Positions 1 through 13,144 are shown, numbered from the stretch's first letter. The stretch is 64,000 nucleotides of DNA from Chelydra serpentina (GCA_037349315.1 JBAIAC010000054.1:4402001-4466000), one strand, 5' to 3'. Notes: generated by a model from the sequence alone, not told the origin. A program made the numbers and translations.

Positions 1-101
1 GTTGAGTGAGCACTGCTCGTCCCCAGGCCCTCCGTGGGGCAGAGCCTGGGGAGGTGGGGGAGGGGCTGTCGCTCATGTTCTGGTCTGGCATGTCTTCTTA
101 G

Positions 102-3100
102 GGAAGTTGAGTTCCAAGCGCCGCTCCTCGGACATCATCAGCCTGCTGGTGAGCATCTATGGGAGCAAGGATCTGTTCATCAATGAGTACCGCACGCTGT
201 TGGCCGACCGTCTGCTCCACCAGTTCAACTACAGCGCTGAAAGGTGAGGCCTGCGCCCACCCGCAGGGTCTGCAGGGGAGAGGCCCCAGCCAGGCAGTCC
301 CAGGAAAGGCCTTGTCTGATGTGGGGCTGTCTCTGCAGTTCTGGGTTCCCAGCCTGAAATCTGTGATCTCGCCCACTGAGCTGTGGCTGTCTACTTGGAC
401 ACTTGTCATCGAAGGGAGACTGGAGTGAAATGGCCTCTGGCTTTGTGTGGCTAGCACCAGGAGAGCAGCATGGGCCATCAGGCAGGGGACCTGGCAGTGC
501 GGGCCAGGATCTTTTGAAGGGAAGGGCAGCCACAGAGCTGAATCCCTGGCCTCTCAGTCTGTTACTAGCCGTCCTGGGCCCCGCTGGCTGCACAGCATGC
601 CCTGGGCAGCCCTGAGATGCTAGGAAGAGGACGCCGTGCTGCTCAGTGAGGGAAAAGAGTTGGAGTCCAGGGAAGAGAGCAGGCTTTGCCCCTCCCCAGG
701 ATCCTCCTGGCTCCATCACATCTGCTTCAGGGGCACTGAAGGCCTGCAGAGGCTGTTATGTGGGGAGGCAGCATTGCCCAGTAGGAAGAGCATGGGGCTG
801 GGAGTCAGGAGACCTGGGTTCTGTCCCCAGCTCTGCCTCTGACTTGCTTGCAGACCTTCGGCAAGTCACATTGGTTCCTCCACCTTTGGAATGGGGCTAA
901 TGAAAGCCAGGCGCCCTGGCATGAAGGGCTGGCAAGGGGGCCAGGCATGCTGCTGTGTTGTTAGTTAGGGATGGCAAGGGCAGGTATAACGGCAGGGGGA
1001 TGGGAAGTTCCTGCAGCAGCCCCAGGCTCAGAGGGGTGAACGCCCTGGATGCGGACATGTCCCTCCTCACTCAAATGCCTGGGACCATCTTCCTGAGATA
1101 GCAGAGACTTCAGGGACAGCTCATTCAAAGGGACTGCCATTCATTCCCTGCTGTGCTCTGTGCGGCGGGCTCAGCTTCTCTTTCCCAAGGCTTTGCTTGT
1201 GATCCTCTGCCTCTGTCGTTGGCAGGGAAATCCGCAATGTGGAGCTGCTGAAGCTGCGATTTGGTGAAGCCCAGATGCACTATTGTGAGGTCATGTTAAA
1301 AGTAGGTTCTCGATGATCCAGCGCGAGGGCTTGGTACCTGCTCCACAGCGCGTCTCAGGGTGTCGCAGAGAATGGCAGCCAGGGGTGGCCTGTGGGATAC
1401 TTGCCTTAAATCTAAGCCCGGGCTTTGGAGAGGGGCCTCTGGGGGTATTGCAGAGTAAGGGGGGGCCTTTTGCAGTGGGACAAAAGCACCGTGGGGAATG
1501 GGAGGGGCTCCCTGGGACTCTGGGTGAGTGATGGAGGGGGATCCATGCGGAGTGGGGGTGATGTGGGGGTCCCAGAACTGGGTCAAAGTCCTTCCATATT
1601 TTGAGCCCGTGAATGGGTTGGGCTGGTGAATCTGGGGCTGTCATCCCGTCTGTCACTAGAGCAGGTACAGCACAGGCAGCAACTTGGCTGTGGGTGTGGG
1701 GCGATCCCCGCTTCTCCCTGGCGGTCTGTGCTAAAGCCAGTCTGGTGCTCTCCTCAGTGGATAGTGGGGACAAACGGCCATCTAATGCCCACATCCTCCC
1801 CTGCAGACAGTTCTCATGCCCCCTTCTCCAGCTCAAGTCTCTTCTCCTTTGGGATGGCCCCTGAGCCCTCTGGCCTGCTGTGGGGCCCAGCCCTGGCTCT
1901 GCTTCGGAGCCTGGCCAGGAGAAGAGCAGGCACTTTGAGCTGGGTGCTATGTCCTGCCTCTCCCCAGGATATGGCTGACTCGCGGCGCATTAACACCAAC
2001 ATCCGTGATGAGGAAGAGAAGCTCCCCGAGGAGGAGAGGCCCCCATTTAGCCTCGTTGCTGTCATCCTGTCTAGCGAGTTCTGGCCACCGCTGAAAGAGG
2101 AGAAGCTGGAGCTCCCCGAGCAAATCAAGGAGGCCATGGAAGCCTATTCCAAGAAGTATGAGAAGTTAAAGGTGAGGGAGCCCTGTTATCTGTCTGGCTA
2201 GGGCAGGGGATGCCTTGCAGTTAGCAGTGGGGGGCAACTGGCCCCCACTAGAGAGAATGCAGAGCAGGGCTCCCTCACCCTTGGCTTTGGAGAGCCAGTT
2301 CCACCAGGGGCCCGCAGAGCAGGCGGAGAAGCTGGAGGCAGCACGGTGGGTAATTAGAAAGAGAAATGGCTGGTTGCTGCCAGAGCTGTGTTCTTGGCCC
2401 TTCCAAGGTGCTGTTGCTCCCCATCTGGTCCCACTTGTTGCCTGCATCCCTGGGAATGCAGGTCTCCTCCAGGGTCCTTAGGCTTCTCCCTTCGTCTCCA
2501 GCAGCCTGTAGCCCTTTGTGGCAGAAGACACCTCTGTCCATGCCCCTTTAACCAGACCTTGAGTCAAGGCAGAGGCTCCAGAAGTTCCTTCCCCTCTGCG
2601 TAGAGGTGAGGGGTTCTCATCTCTGTGGAGCCAGCTGCATGGGCTTACCCAGCCTGCTGCACACCAGGCAGAGCAGAGAGCAAACATTAGTAAGAGCAAA
2701 GAGCCGGTTTGTAGGATGCCTGCTGGCTGAGGCCAGACCTGCACAGTGGCAGCGGTTTAACAGAAGAGGCAATTTTATCCCCACGTAGCAAACCTGGGGC
2801 AGCTGGTGTGGATGCTGCCGTATCGATTTCACACAGCTTAGAGCAGCTTAGCTTGTGTGAATACATTCTACAGGCACAAGCTAAACTAGTAGAACCTGTT
2901 TAAAACCATTATAAATGTTCACACCCGAGTGCACCGGCTTAGCCAAAGCAACTGAATTCAAAGCAGTGAGATGCCCGGAAACCCAGCTGGTTCCCATGAG
3001 CTAACCTCCAGACAGCGATCTCGTGAATTCAATCCCCACTGCCCACCCTCTTGCTGTCTGAGATCCAATTCTGCCTCAGGCCGGGAGTTGGCCGGGTTGC

Positions 3101-6100
3101 GGGGGAGAAGGGGGTGGTGGTTCCTGGGATCATTGTCATGCCAGACACCCCGTCTGTGTCTAGCCTTCCCCTAACAGGCCTTTGCCAATGGGGAGGGGAG
3201 ACGCACATGGTGTGGGGTGCCAGTGCCCTCCCCACCTCCAGGAGACTGTCTAGGGAGGAAATGCCAAATAGCCTCTGTCTAATGGTTTACGTCCCTGGCC
3301 CAGTGGGCAGAGAGCTCTCAGCCTACGAGGTGACGCCCATTCCCCCCTTGGAGAGACTGCGTCACTCCTAACAGAACCCTGCTCCGATTGAATAGTGCTT
3401 CTGGACAGAAACGAGCCCCAGCTGCCCGCAATCCACCCCTGCTGCAGCACAGCCTGAAGAGGAGAGCAGTACTGGGTGATGCAGAGCCAGTGTTGGAAAG
3501 GGAGGGGCTGGGCAGTGGTCTGTATGGTGGGGGAGGGTGGTGGAGGTTGGGTCCAGAGGGCTGAGTGACTGTCGGCGGGGGGGGGGGGGCCATGCCCGTG
3601 TCTGGTGGGAGAGCAGTGGCTGTGTGGGGCTGAGCACGGTGCAGGCTGCAGGGAGTGGCTGTTCTAGTCGTGAGTGGCAGTCAGTGTGATAAGTCAGTGA
3701 GTGACCTGTCATGCATGTGACGTGTGAGTAGCGGCTGCTTCTGCTTCCAGGCCATGAGGACTCTCAACTGGAAGCATCACCTGGGCCTGGTGAACCTGGA
3801 TGTGGAGCTGGCGGATCGCACTGTCTCCCTCTCTGTGTCTCCTGTGCATGCAGCCATCATCCTGCACTTCCAGAGCAAGAGTGAGTGAGGCCAGGTGGGC
3901 CCAGCCACACTCCTTGGTGTGTTCACCACTGCCCTCTGCTGGGCAGGACAGGCCCCTTCTGCTCACACAGACCTACCCTAAGCCTTGAAGTGTTATGTCT
4001 ACACTACCCGCCGGATCGGTAGGTAGCGATTGATCTATCGGGGGTCGATTTATCACGTCTAGTCTAGACGCGATAAATCGATCCCTGAGCGCTGTCCCGT
4101 CGACTCCAGCACCGTGAGAGGCGCAAGCGGAGTCGATGGGGGAGCGGCAGCAGTCGACCCCGCGCCGTGAAGATGCCGAGGTAAGTCGACCTAAGATACG
4201 TCTACTTCAGCTACACTATTCCCATAGCTGACGTTGCGTATCTTAGGTCAATTCCCCCTCCCCCGGTGTAGACCAGGGCTTAGGATAGCAGATCCAGAGC
4301 CCACTGAATCTGGCCATGGTTCCGCTACTCTTAGTGCTGCTCTGAGAGAGGCCTGAATAAAGACTGAAAGTGGATGGGTCATAACAAAAACTAATTTCCC
4401 CTACTGTTACTCACACCTTCTAGTCAACTGTTTGAAATGGGCCACCCTCATTACCACTACAAAAGTGATTTTTCCTTCCTTGATATTCTACTGGCAATTG
4501 AATTGTCTCATTAGCACTGACCCCCCACTTGGTAAGGCAACTCCCATCTTTTCATGTACTGTGTATATATACCTCCTACTGTATTTTCCACTCCATGCAT
4601 CTGATGAAGTGGGTTTTAGCCACTTATGCCCAAATACATTTGTTAATCTCTAAGGTGCCACAAGGATTCCTCGTTGCTTTAGCCCAAGTGCAGAGAGATT
4701 GCAGCAGTTCCCTCTGAGTAGCCTGTTCATTGACTTCCTAGGTTGGGGATGTTTGGAGGCCTGGGTGGGGCGACTGTTGAGATGAGAGGGGACGTGATAG
4801 AGGAGGTGAATCAGACTTTTGTATTCAGTGAAACTGCAGGGCAGCAGTGCTGGCGCTGGCGAAAGGAAATCCTTCTTTCACACAACTCAGCCTGAAGAAC
4901 TCATTGCTACAAGAGGTTAGAGAAGCCAAGTGCTTAGCAGGATTCAGAAAAGGCCTGGCCATTGATATGGATAACGAGACCATCCACTGTTACATTAGAA
5001 GGGCTAGAATCCCATGAAGGCATCTAAGCCTGCCCTTCACATGCAGTGTTTGGGAGAAACATGATCCCAGAATAGCCCACCATGGGGATTCTTGCCCTTC
5101 CTGTGCAGCCTGGTTCGACAGGAAGTTGCTGCTGGGCTAGAGGGAGTGCTCCTGTGATCTGCTCTGGCAATGCCTGTGCTGATGGTATGCAGGCTCAGGC
5201 CTGTGTGGTGACGGTGTTCTCTTGACACTAGGCTGAGTCCAACTCCCATACCAGGGAGTGACTCTGCTCTTCCTTGTGGTGCCTGTGGTCTCCCTCAGGT
5301 ACGTGGACGCTGGCGGAGCTGAGTGAAGTGCTGAAGGTTCCCGTGACATCGCTGAGGCGTAAGATGACCCTGTGGCTACAGCAGGGTGTCCTACGTGAGG
5401 ATCCCCAGGGCACGTTCACAGTGATTGAGGAGGAGCAGAAGGATCAGGTGGAGAAGGTGGTTCTGATAGACAGCGATGAAGAAGGCGACTCTGCCATGGC
5501 ATCACAGGCTGACCAGAAAGAGGAGGAGTTGCAGGTACTTTCCTGAGCACCTTGGGTGTTTCCAAAGTGGGAAGACCCTCGCCATTCCTTTGTGTGGTGG
5601 TTTGTTGCTCTGTTCCAGTCACCTCCAGTTAGCAGCATGACCAATCTAGGGCGAATGGGGCTAATGCTCCCACCTCAAGGCTGGGCTGAGAGGCACAGGC
5701 TAGGAGCCAGCCGTAGACCGTGTCTCCAGTCTGTGGAGGGACTTTGCCCCAGAACCAGCTGCTTTCAGAGGGCCCCGAGAATCTCTAAAAGCAGGGATAA
5801 GCCAGCTCCTCTGGCTGGAATGGCCACTGGCCAGCCAGAGGAGCCTTGGGCCCCACCAATCCTCCTGGGTTCCTAAAGGGGTGTGAAGTCCAGCAGCCAG
5901 AAAGCATCCTCTTAGGGTCAGGCACTGGGGATGCTGTGCGCACTGGGAGAGGATAAGGCGAGTTGCCATGGAACATGGAGGGACTCAGCCTGCACTTGGC
6001 CAGTGGGAGTTGTTAGCACACTGCCGGCCAGAGCTTGTTCTCCAGCATTGGGTCCTAAAACGCCTAGCGCTATTGTTAGGCATTGACCATGCCAAGGGTG

Positions 6101-6501
6101 GATCTGTATGGCTCCGAAGGCAGCAGAGTGCAACACATGCACTGTCAGCCCTGCAGATCCCTTTCATGCTGTCTCGAGGTGTACATATGCTCCTAGCGTC
6201 TCTGTTCCTTGATTTGTAGTGAAGCATGTGGGATGCCAGGGTTGGGGGTGTGGTTGGGATTTACCCCTGCCGTTGTGTCCCCCTGCAGCTTTTCTGGACG
6301 TATATTCAGGCGATGCTGACCAACCTGGAGAGCCTGTCCTTGGAGCGGATTCACAGCATGCTGAAGATGTTTGTGATGACGGGTCCTGTGGTGACAGAGA
6401 TTGACATCCAGGAGCTGCAAGGCTTCCTCCAGAAGAAAGTCCGGGACCAGCAGCTCATCTACTCGGGCGGTGTCTATCGCCTGCCTAAGAACTGCAGCTA
6501 G
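102..6501 (+). CDS. ANAPC2: ANAPC2, anaphase-promoting complex subunit 2 (C-terminal six exons)
   Basis: Cullin-like scaffold subunit of the APC/C ubiquitin ligase, which pairs with the RING subunit APC11 to ubiquitinate mitotic substrates. Six exons read in one continuous frame with GT-AG borders: 102-243, 1226-1301, 1968-2171, 3751-3880, 5299-5534 and 6289-6501, with TAG at 6499-6501. They encode about 333 residues, under half of the roughly 820-residue vertebrate protein, so the 5' exons lie left of the window. Seen: a cullin-homology stretch (SSKRRSSDIISLLVSIYG, ADSRRINTNIRDEEE, FSLVAVILSSEFWPP), a winged-helix segment (TWTLAELSEVLKVP), an acidic linker (IDSDEEGD) and the C-terminal Apc2 WHB domain ending in YSGGVYRLPKNCS. 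Splice phases agree at every junction and I see no break, so the gene looks functional. Introns carry MIR, a MITE and a Penelope-like fragment. Confidence 0.95.
772..905 (+). repeat. MIR SINE in an ANAPC2 intron
   Basis: The stretch follows the MIR core closely. It has a tRNA-like box (GAGCATGGGGCTGGGAGTCA), then GACCTGGGTTCTGTCCCCAG, then CTCTGCCTCTGACTTGCTTG, and it ends in AATGGGGCTAATGA. It lies between exons 102-243 and 1226-1301. Confidence 0.8.
2172..3750 (+). other. ANAPC2 intron without recognised element
   Basis: This intron between exons 1968-2171 and 3751-3880 holds a G homopolymer near 3578-3590. I see no coding segment. The part at 2750-2960 is AT-richer and may be an old unrecognised repeat. 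Confidence 0.5.
3974..4285 (+). mobile_element. Palindromic MITE (hAT-like ends), copy 1
   Basis: A non-autonomous element of about 310 bp. The outer ends mirror each other: TAAGCC then TGTCTACAC on the left, GTGTAGACCAGGGCTTA on the right. Next to the left end is a long palindrome (about 4040-4083) centred on TCTAGTCTAGA. The interior has no coding potential. The same palindromic end recurs in reverse at 35790-35882. Assignment to the hAT group is inference from size and end type. Confidence 0.65.
4375..4690 (+). mobile_element. Penelope-like element 3' end (truncated)
   Basis: This is a retroelement 3' end ending in GTTAATCTCTAAGGTGCCAC. It contains CTGATGAAGTGGG followed by a complementary stem sequence, the layout of a hammerhead-ribozyme core of the kind reported in Penelope-like elements. 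The second core (GAAA with its flank) is missing here, so this copy is probably dead. The same tail occurs twice, head to head, at 30395-30640. The family name is inferred from the tail. Confidence 0.55.
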
Positions 6502-6834
6502 AATGCGAGTTTCCCCACCAGTCCCTGGGCACTGTGCTCCCTTGCAGCCATTCTTCCTGCAGTCAGCACCTCCGTTACACTTGCTTCAGGTGCCATCCAG
6601 GTGCCCCTGTTAAGCACAGTTCTCTGCCTCTCCGCTGGGTTGCCGTGGTGCTGTGGTTTCTGAGATTCTCTTTCTCCCCATGGGCTGCCCTTTGTGTGGA
6701 GGTAGCTCAGTAGTACTCTGGACTGAAGCACAGTGCACCTGGAGAGCTCCTTTGAGCTGGGCCAAGTAGAGGGGCTGGTGCCAGCAAGCCCAGTTTGTCC
6801 TGTGTGTTGGTGTCTAGGGTCCATTTCCCTGGCT

Positions 6835-6840
6835 AATAAA
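6835..6840 (+). promoter_or_regulatory. AATAAA polyadenylation signal of ANAPC2
   Basis: AATAAA lies 334 bases after the ANAPC2 stop. The 3' UTR from 6502 to about 6860 shows no other obvious signal, so the transcript probably ends near 6855-6865. Confidence 0.75.
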
Positions 6841-6859
6841 AACGCTCACCATATTTCTC

Positions 6860-7640
6860 TTAGAATGCATTGACTCCTCTCTTCCCTTCTCGCCCCCCAC
6901 CAGAGCCCTCTGGCATCCCCTCTCCCTGGGCTGGAGGCGCTCGTACGGTCTGAATTCCAGGGTCTGCAGGGCAAGATGCTCTCTACTCTCCCGGGCCTCC
7001 ACACAGCCTGTGCTGCTCACAGCCCATGCAGGGGGAGCTGGGGCTCTCGGCTGTAAAAGTCATCTGGGTCCTGTAATGCAGCTGGAGCAGCCTCCTACAG
7101 CTGGCTGTGGTGAGTGAGGCCCCACTTAAGGCACACAGGGAGGAGAGGATTCTTTTTGCCATACTTGTCTTGGAATAGGCAGAGGAAAAGCTTTCGTGCA
7201 GGCTCACCACTCTGCAGGACTCTCCCAGGGAGCTTGGGGCTGACCATTCAAATGGCGGGCGGGGGGGGGGCAGCCATTTCAACCTGCAGCTGCCGTTACC
7301 CTATGGCACTGGAGAGCAGGGGAGCAGGCAATAATTGGCCAAATGCGACCCTACAGTACAGGTGTTGGGAGTCACTTGGTGTAGGCTGATCGTGGGGAGA
7401 ATCAAATCCAGAACTGTTCAAACAAACAGCTTCATGGAATCCTGCTGTTCTGCTAACGTGTGTCCATTGCGTATGAAACCCACTCCACGGGCGCATGAGC
7501 AAACGAGATCGGAATCTAGAAACAGCAGTCGCAGTTGGGCTGCATTGTGAACATCCCCATGGGCCCACCCCCCACGAAGACACAGAGGGTAAGGCGGCCA
7601 CAGTCATCCCTCCGTTTCCTCTTACCACCTGTGGCAGCAA
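6860..7640. other. Intergenic stretch after ANAPC2, nothing recognised
   Basis: There is a short G-run near 7258-7271. No exon, repeat family or RNA gene is visible to me. Confidence 0.4.
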
Positions 7641-9360
7641 GATGGAATGAGCAGTGTCCTCCCGCTACCCTTTGGTGGAATTTTTCTTGCAGTTTCCTCT
7701 AGTTCCTTAGCTAGGTTTAAATCCCAGTAAAATTCCGTTAAATTATTTAAAAAAAAATTAAAATTAATGGATTAAAATTTTCCTAGGTTCTTTGTATCAT
7801 GATCTTAACCTAAAATGGTAAATTTGGTGTCCTTGGGGGCGACACATCTTGTCATCCTTGCCCCAGACTCATTCCACTCACACAGCCATAGCTTGTGTCT
7901 TTTGTTTTGGCGAGCGCCATTTGGTAGAGTGCAGCTCGGTTTGCTGTTCTTTTCTAACAGGACAAGATAATCCAGAGACACTCACCTGAAGCTGTATTTT
8001 GGTTGCTTGAGAGAGGAACTGTAGACCCCGTAGAACAGGCAATGACCGACAAAATGGAACTGGTCACTAGCGACACTGGCTGACTTGGACTTACAGTTGG
8101 ACAAGCTAAAAATCCTCAGTGCCATTGGAGAAGGATCCAAGACCAAAGACCACCCTGGTACCTGCTACCACTGTGGCACTGAAGGCCAGTGCCGCCACCT
8201 CACCAAGGCCAGAGAGATCTGATCACTGGGCAGACATGATTTCTGATACTGATCTCCCTCTTTCCGCAAGGAGAAGCTTCAGCCCTTCTTCTCTTCCCAG
8301 GAACTAAGCTTGCTCATAGAGTAGGGTCAAGTGATTCCAATTCAACTTCCAGCTCAGTACTGAAGAAATATAAGACACCCTCCATGCCTACATCTGACAT
8401 TGGGCAGTTGCCCTCATTGACATTGGCTGATTGAATGTCACAGTCTCTGGCACTGCCTTAGGCATCAGTGGTGTCACACTCATTGGAACACATCTTACAC
8501 ATTCGCCTCAAAGTTCAGCACCTCCGCTCTTCTCCATCACCCCTCTCTCATTTCTGGTAGAGAACTTTCTTCTCTCCATTCACACAGTTTGGGGAGGCCT
8601 CTCCAAACCAGGGACACTCACTCCACAGCCCCAGCTTATCCACCTCCGTGGCAGTGGCTCAGCCTTATCATAACCAGCCTTGTCCCTACAACAGCCCACG
8701 TTGGCCCTGTTGGACATATTGGGGACTTCCATCTAGACCATCCATGAGCTGAATTCCTTCTGATCAGTCACAAAAATGCAGCCAGTTGCACACTCCTACT
8801 GCATCCTTTGCCAGACCCCCAACGGCAAACATGGAAGAGCAAAGACAATCTACAGACAAAGAGACATGTCTTGAGCCGCCTCCATCAGCTCCCAAAAATC
8901 CATCATGGTCTTCTAACGAGGCATCTCTTCAGCTCATAATGATTCTAGAGCCTTCTAAGAGCTGAAATCTTGTGTAGCTGAGATCCTCAAAATAGAGACC
9001 TCAGTAATAAGACCAAGCTCACAATCTTTGACATATTACATTCTTCCTCAGTGGCCAGAATAGCATTGCCAACGAACCATCTAAAACTCTGTGGGAGACA
9101 CCAGCAACCTTAGTCCCAACTGCTAAAAAGGCAAAAAAGTACCAAGTAGCACAAAAGGATTTTGAGCAATTTTGCACCCAACACCAGGTTTATTAATGGT
9201 CTCTGCAGTTCCCAAGGAGGGTGCACAAAGAGCACTCCAAAGGAGAAGTACCCACAGAAATCAGATTTCTTTGGGAGGAAAGCTGATTTGTCAGTGCCAC
9301 TAATATATAGAATAGAATAGCGAACGACCAAGCTCAGTGTAGTAGAGAGAGCCTGGAGCA
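7640..9360 (+). pseudogene. Heavily degraded gag region of a DIRS-family retrotransposon
   Basis: Pieces of translation follow the gag of the better copy at 17024-19906 in the same order but with many stops and shifts. A cysteine-rich piece (YHCGTEGQC) lies near 8165. Around 9065-9130 a segment matches the IALPMN...LWQTP...PTA block, and near 9265-9310 a segment matches the LFGRK...LRIAN block. The AT-rich start near 7640-7800 may be the old 5' untranslated part. No reverse transcriptase or recombinase follows. Divergence is high, so this is a much older copy or a sister family. Confidence 0.55.
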
Positions 9361-12064
9361 CTGGGCTTGGTGCATGATCTGACGCCCGAACCAGAGGCTG
9401 TGAATCAAAGTCAGGCCATGTATTAAAGCAGATAAGTATCTAGTACGTCAATTTGACAAAGTTGGTGCTAGTGTACTAGGCAGCAGATATTTACATAAAT
9501 ATATTCCAGCTAGTACGGATACATCCCAATCTAGTACAAGGGGAGGTAACAAACAGATGTCATGAAACCCGTAAGGTGGTGGGTAAATTGCTTATCGCAG
9601 TTGTTTCTCAGTCTGTAAGTGTGAGGCACCTTGCCGTAACCCTTCATGTGTCCTGTGGGACAGCAGAGACACTTGCTGCTGACTGAGCCACTCCTTGCTA
9701 CTGGGCACTCGTGTTAGTGTACCTGTAACCATGGAGTCAGGGCACTAGGACTGTGCCTTGAGGGCAATAAACTTGGCCGAGTGCCTTCGTCACCGAACCG
9801 TACCAGTGGTTTTTCTTCTCACCTAGTTGCTTTCTCCACCTTCTGAAATAAAAATATGGTCTCCAATACATTCCAAGTGCAAGGGTGTACCTGTTGGATA
9901 TACAAGGCAACACCTTCCTTTTTTCCCTGCCTGTCCTTCCTGAGCAAGCTGTACCCATCTGTACCAATATTCCAGTTGTGTATTATCCCACTAAGTCTCT
10001 GACCAACTACGGCAGTTGTGTTTTATTCACTAGTATTTCTGTAGCCAGTCTTCCACTCCCAAATGGCTGCAGTCCCACTGCCTTCCACGGGAGCTTGGCC
10101 TGAGCAAGGAGTGCAGGTCTGCGCCATCTTGCAGCAGCAGAAGATGCTACTGTGCCCTCCTTTGCTACGTTCCCACCATTTCCACACCCAGCCCAGGATC
10201 CAAGCACCATCTCTCTGTGGGCTGTCTTCGCAGTTACTTACCCTGAAGCTCAGGCCAAACAAGGTCAAGGCGTAGCTGCCTATTTTTCTGTGAATAACTG
10301 TAATCACCATCTGCTACAAGTCCAGAGTGGGGTTTGTCCCCTCCTCCCCACACCGGTCAGCTCCAGTGGTTAGCCGCTTCATGCACCAGGTAAGATGCTG
10401 GTAGCATTCTTGTGTATACACCACCCGTGTGTGTTACCAGGTGACACTGTCCCTAGTAATAGCAAACTGCGTCATGTGCAGCTCAGACAGGAGCAGGGGT
10501 CCAACCTGGGACCCTGGCCATCCACTGCAGTAAGAAGAAAATGTGTATTTGAGTATGAATCGAAATGGAGCTTTCTGGGCTGGGCCCTGCAATGTCTGAA
10601 GTGTCCCCTTTGCTAGGGGGAGGAGGTGTCACCTCCCCTCCCCCCAACCGCCTCCTCTGCGCCCCTGGGGCAGCTCTGACATGGGCTAGGAGTGCCCCAA
10701 GCACGGTGTTGTCCCTTCCCTGCTGCAGCCACTCAGCCGTTCCCCCGCTGGCCGCCTGCTGCGTAGCAGGGGGAGGAGAGCTGGGCAGCATGAGCCCTTG
10801 GGACAGCAAGGCAGGGGCACGACTGGTTCTGGCCAGAGCTGTGCTTGGGGTCCCCTATTCGCTTTTTATTATGTGGTGTGTGTGTGTGTGGGGGGGGGCA
10901 ACATATTCCTGCTTAGGGTTCCCAGTGGGCTAGCACTGCCTCTGGTTCTGGCTGCGGCTAGGGCAGCCCCTAGGACAGGATGGCCTAGGTTACAGCACTC
11001 TTTCAGGTAGCGTTTTAGCCTGTGTCTGGCTAGGAAGTTGCAGCCTTTGGCTACAGCCCTTGCTGCTGATGCAGGCTTGTGTCCCGCATTAGATTGTGAC
11101 GGTGCACGCTGGGGCAGGGTAACAGCTTACAGCCATGCTCTGGAATTTGCTCCCTGCCTCGGTCAGTGGCAGAGGCAATGTATGAATGTATGTGTGGGGG
11201 GGGGGGGGGGCTCTACCTTCTCTCCCTGCACCTCCCCTGCCCTCGGTACCTTTGGCTACATTGGCTGCTCCGCCTGGCAGCCTGGCGGGGAGCGGGGCAG
11301 AGCCGCATCTGCCTGAGAGCGCCTGGCTGGGAGGCAGCGGCCGGCCGCTCCCTGCCGGCTTGGCTGCCAGGGAGGGGGGCCCCTGTCCCCGCAGCAGGGC
11401 CCGGGTGGGGGGCAGCCTGCTGCCACCCCAGCTGCTGGGGACAGGGAGAGAGCGAGCCAGAAACATGCTGGGGGTGGAGGGGACTCTGGCTCACTCACCC
11501 CTGGCAACTGGGGCGGCAGCGGGCCGCCCCCAATCTTGGCCCTGCTGCAGGGAGGGGACGAGCAAGCCGGAGCCCCACTCCCTCCCCCAGCAGCCAAGCC
11601 CAGCCTGCCTCCCAGCCAGGCTCTCTGTCCCGCTCCCCACCTGGCTGCCAGGGAGAGCAGCCAAAGATGGGGGTGGGGTGGGAGTGCACAGGAAGAGAAG
11701 GGAGAGCCCCTCGTCCTCCCTGCCCCCAGCAGGCCAATCTGTGGGGGCACTTGACCCCTCCATACACCCCCCCCCCCCCCCGCATTGCCCAGCACTTTCG
11801 AAACAGAGTAGGATTTATTAGTCAAGTGGAACAGAGTGTTAGAAGTCCTTGGCATAGATAAATAAAGGTTAAAGCTTTGTCCATTCTGGTCAGCCCAGAG
11901 CAATTCACCCGCCAAACTCTAGTGCACACCATTTTCAGGCTGTGTCCCTCTCTGATTTCCTTCCTTAGTCAGTTCCCAGGTAAGAGAGTCCCCAGCTTCT
12001 TCCAGACCCAGCTCTTATCCCCCACCTCACCCTTCTCAGTTCTTTGCTCTTGAGCTGGGGTCAC
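9361..12064. other. Intergenic stretch, low-complexity and unassigned
   Basis: It holds a GT microsatellite near 10877-10898, a G-run at 11197-11211, a C-run at about 11768-11781, and GC-rich, CAGCC-rich sequence between 11170 and 11780. Open frames in the GC-rich part exist in several frames at once and look like compositional artefacts. The missing 5' exons of the gene at 16032 could lie here, but none was recognised. Confidence 0.4.
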
Positions 12065-12232
12065 TCATAGAATCCTCGAATCTCAGGGTGGGAAGGGACC
12101 TCAGGAGGTTCTAGTCCAACCCCCTGCTCAAAGCAGGACCAACCCCAACTAAATCATCTCAGCCAGGGCTTTGTCAAGCCTGACCTTAAAAACCTCTAAA
12201 GATGGAGATTCCACCACCTCCCTAGGAAAAAT
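12065..12232 (-). repeat. CR1 LINE 3' fragment
   Basis: Reads in reverse as the CR1 3' region. It includes the complements of the GAGGTCCCTTCC and ATTCTATGA tail motifs and the AACCCCCTGCTCAAAGCAGG block. Confidence 0.85.
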
Positions 12233-12767
12233 TTGTTTCACTGACCAGGAGCCAGACCCAGGCTTTAGTAGTGAGAGTGCCAAATTTTAACCTCTACACC
12301 ACAGTGGAGATCAACTATTTGATGGTGCCCCGATCAACTAATTGGGGCACTGCCAAACAGCCGTTTCAAGTGTCCGCCGTTTGGCAGTACAGGGAGAAGT
12401 TTGGGGGAGAGTGGTGAGTGGGGGCCTTAGGGAGGGGATAGAGTGGGGGTGGGAAGAGGCAGAGCAAGGGTGCGGCCTCAGGGAGGGGGTGGATTGGGGG
12501 TGGGGCCTCAGGAAGGAGCACCCCCCAGGGAAAAGGTAAACTCAGGCCTATGGGGTCACTTGCTCCGCTGGGGAAATCCATGCGTTCTCAGAGCTTGCAT
12601 TGTCTGGCTTGCCCTGCCCTCTGGTTGATCTGGTTTCTTAATGACTCTTCATGCTACCCAGACGGAGGTGATGCACACACCTGTGTCTCTTAGCCTGCCA
12701 CGAGAGCACATTTAATCCTCCCCTCTCCCCGCAGGTAGCCGTGCAACGTGTAGGGGAAACGAAGGCA

Positions 12768-12813
12768 TACTCTCGAGGTCCCTTCCAGCCCTAGAATCTA
12801 TGAATCTATGAAT
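12768..12813 (+). repeat. CR1-type 3' tail
   Basis: TCGAGGTCCCTTCCAGCCCT followed by AGAATCTATGAATCTATGAA is the terminal CR1-type tail with its short terminal repeat. Confidence 0.75.
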
Positions 12814-13144
12814 AAAACATTCCCACTTTGTCACAAGTCATGTGTCCGATGCTCCATTGATGTCAGACCGACAGGTCAGTCATCACCTGGGTCATCCTGT
12901 TTACCCTTTTTAGCTTTCTTCCAGAGCTTCCTCAGCCTTCAAAGACTGATTGAAAATCAACATTAATGGTCCCACAAACGTCTCAGCAGCTCCTCAGCCG
13001 GCTCGATACAGAGGACACCCGAGGACCAGTTCCAAGTAAGCCACCTTCATTTATTGTGACATGCTGCAGTGTCAGGGTGTGGCAGGGGATGGGGTTATTG
13101 TGACACGCTGCAGCCTCAGGTGTGTGTGTGTGTGAGGAGGGGGT

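Noticed and set aside
11166..11915. Several overlapping 200+ codon frames on both strands
   Set aside because: All lie in GC-rich, C- and G-run sequence where stops are rare. The translations are low-complexity and mutually antisense.
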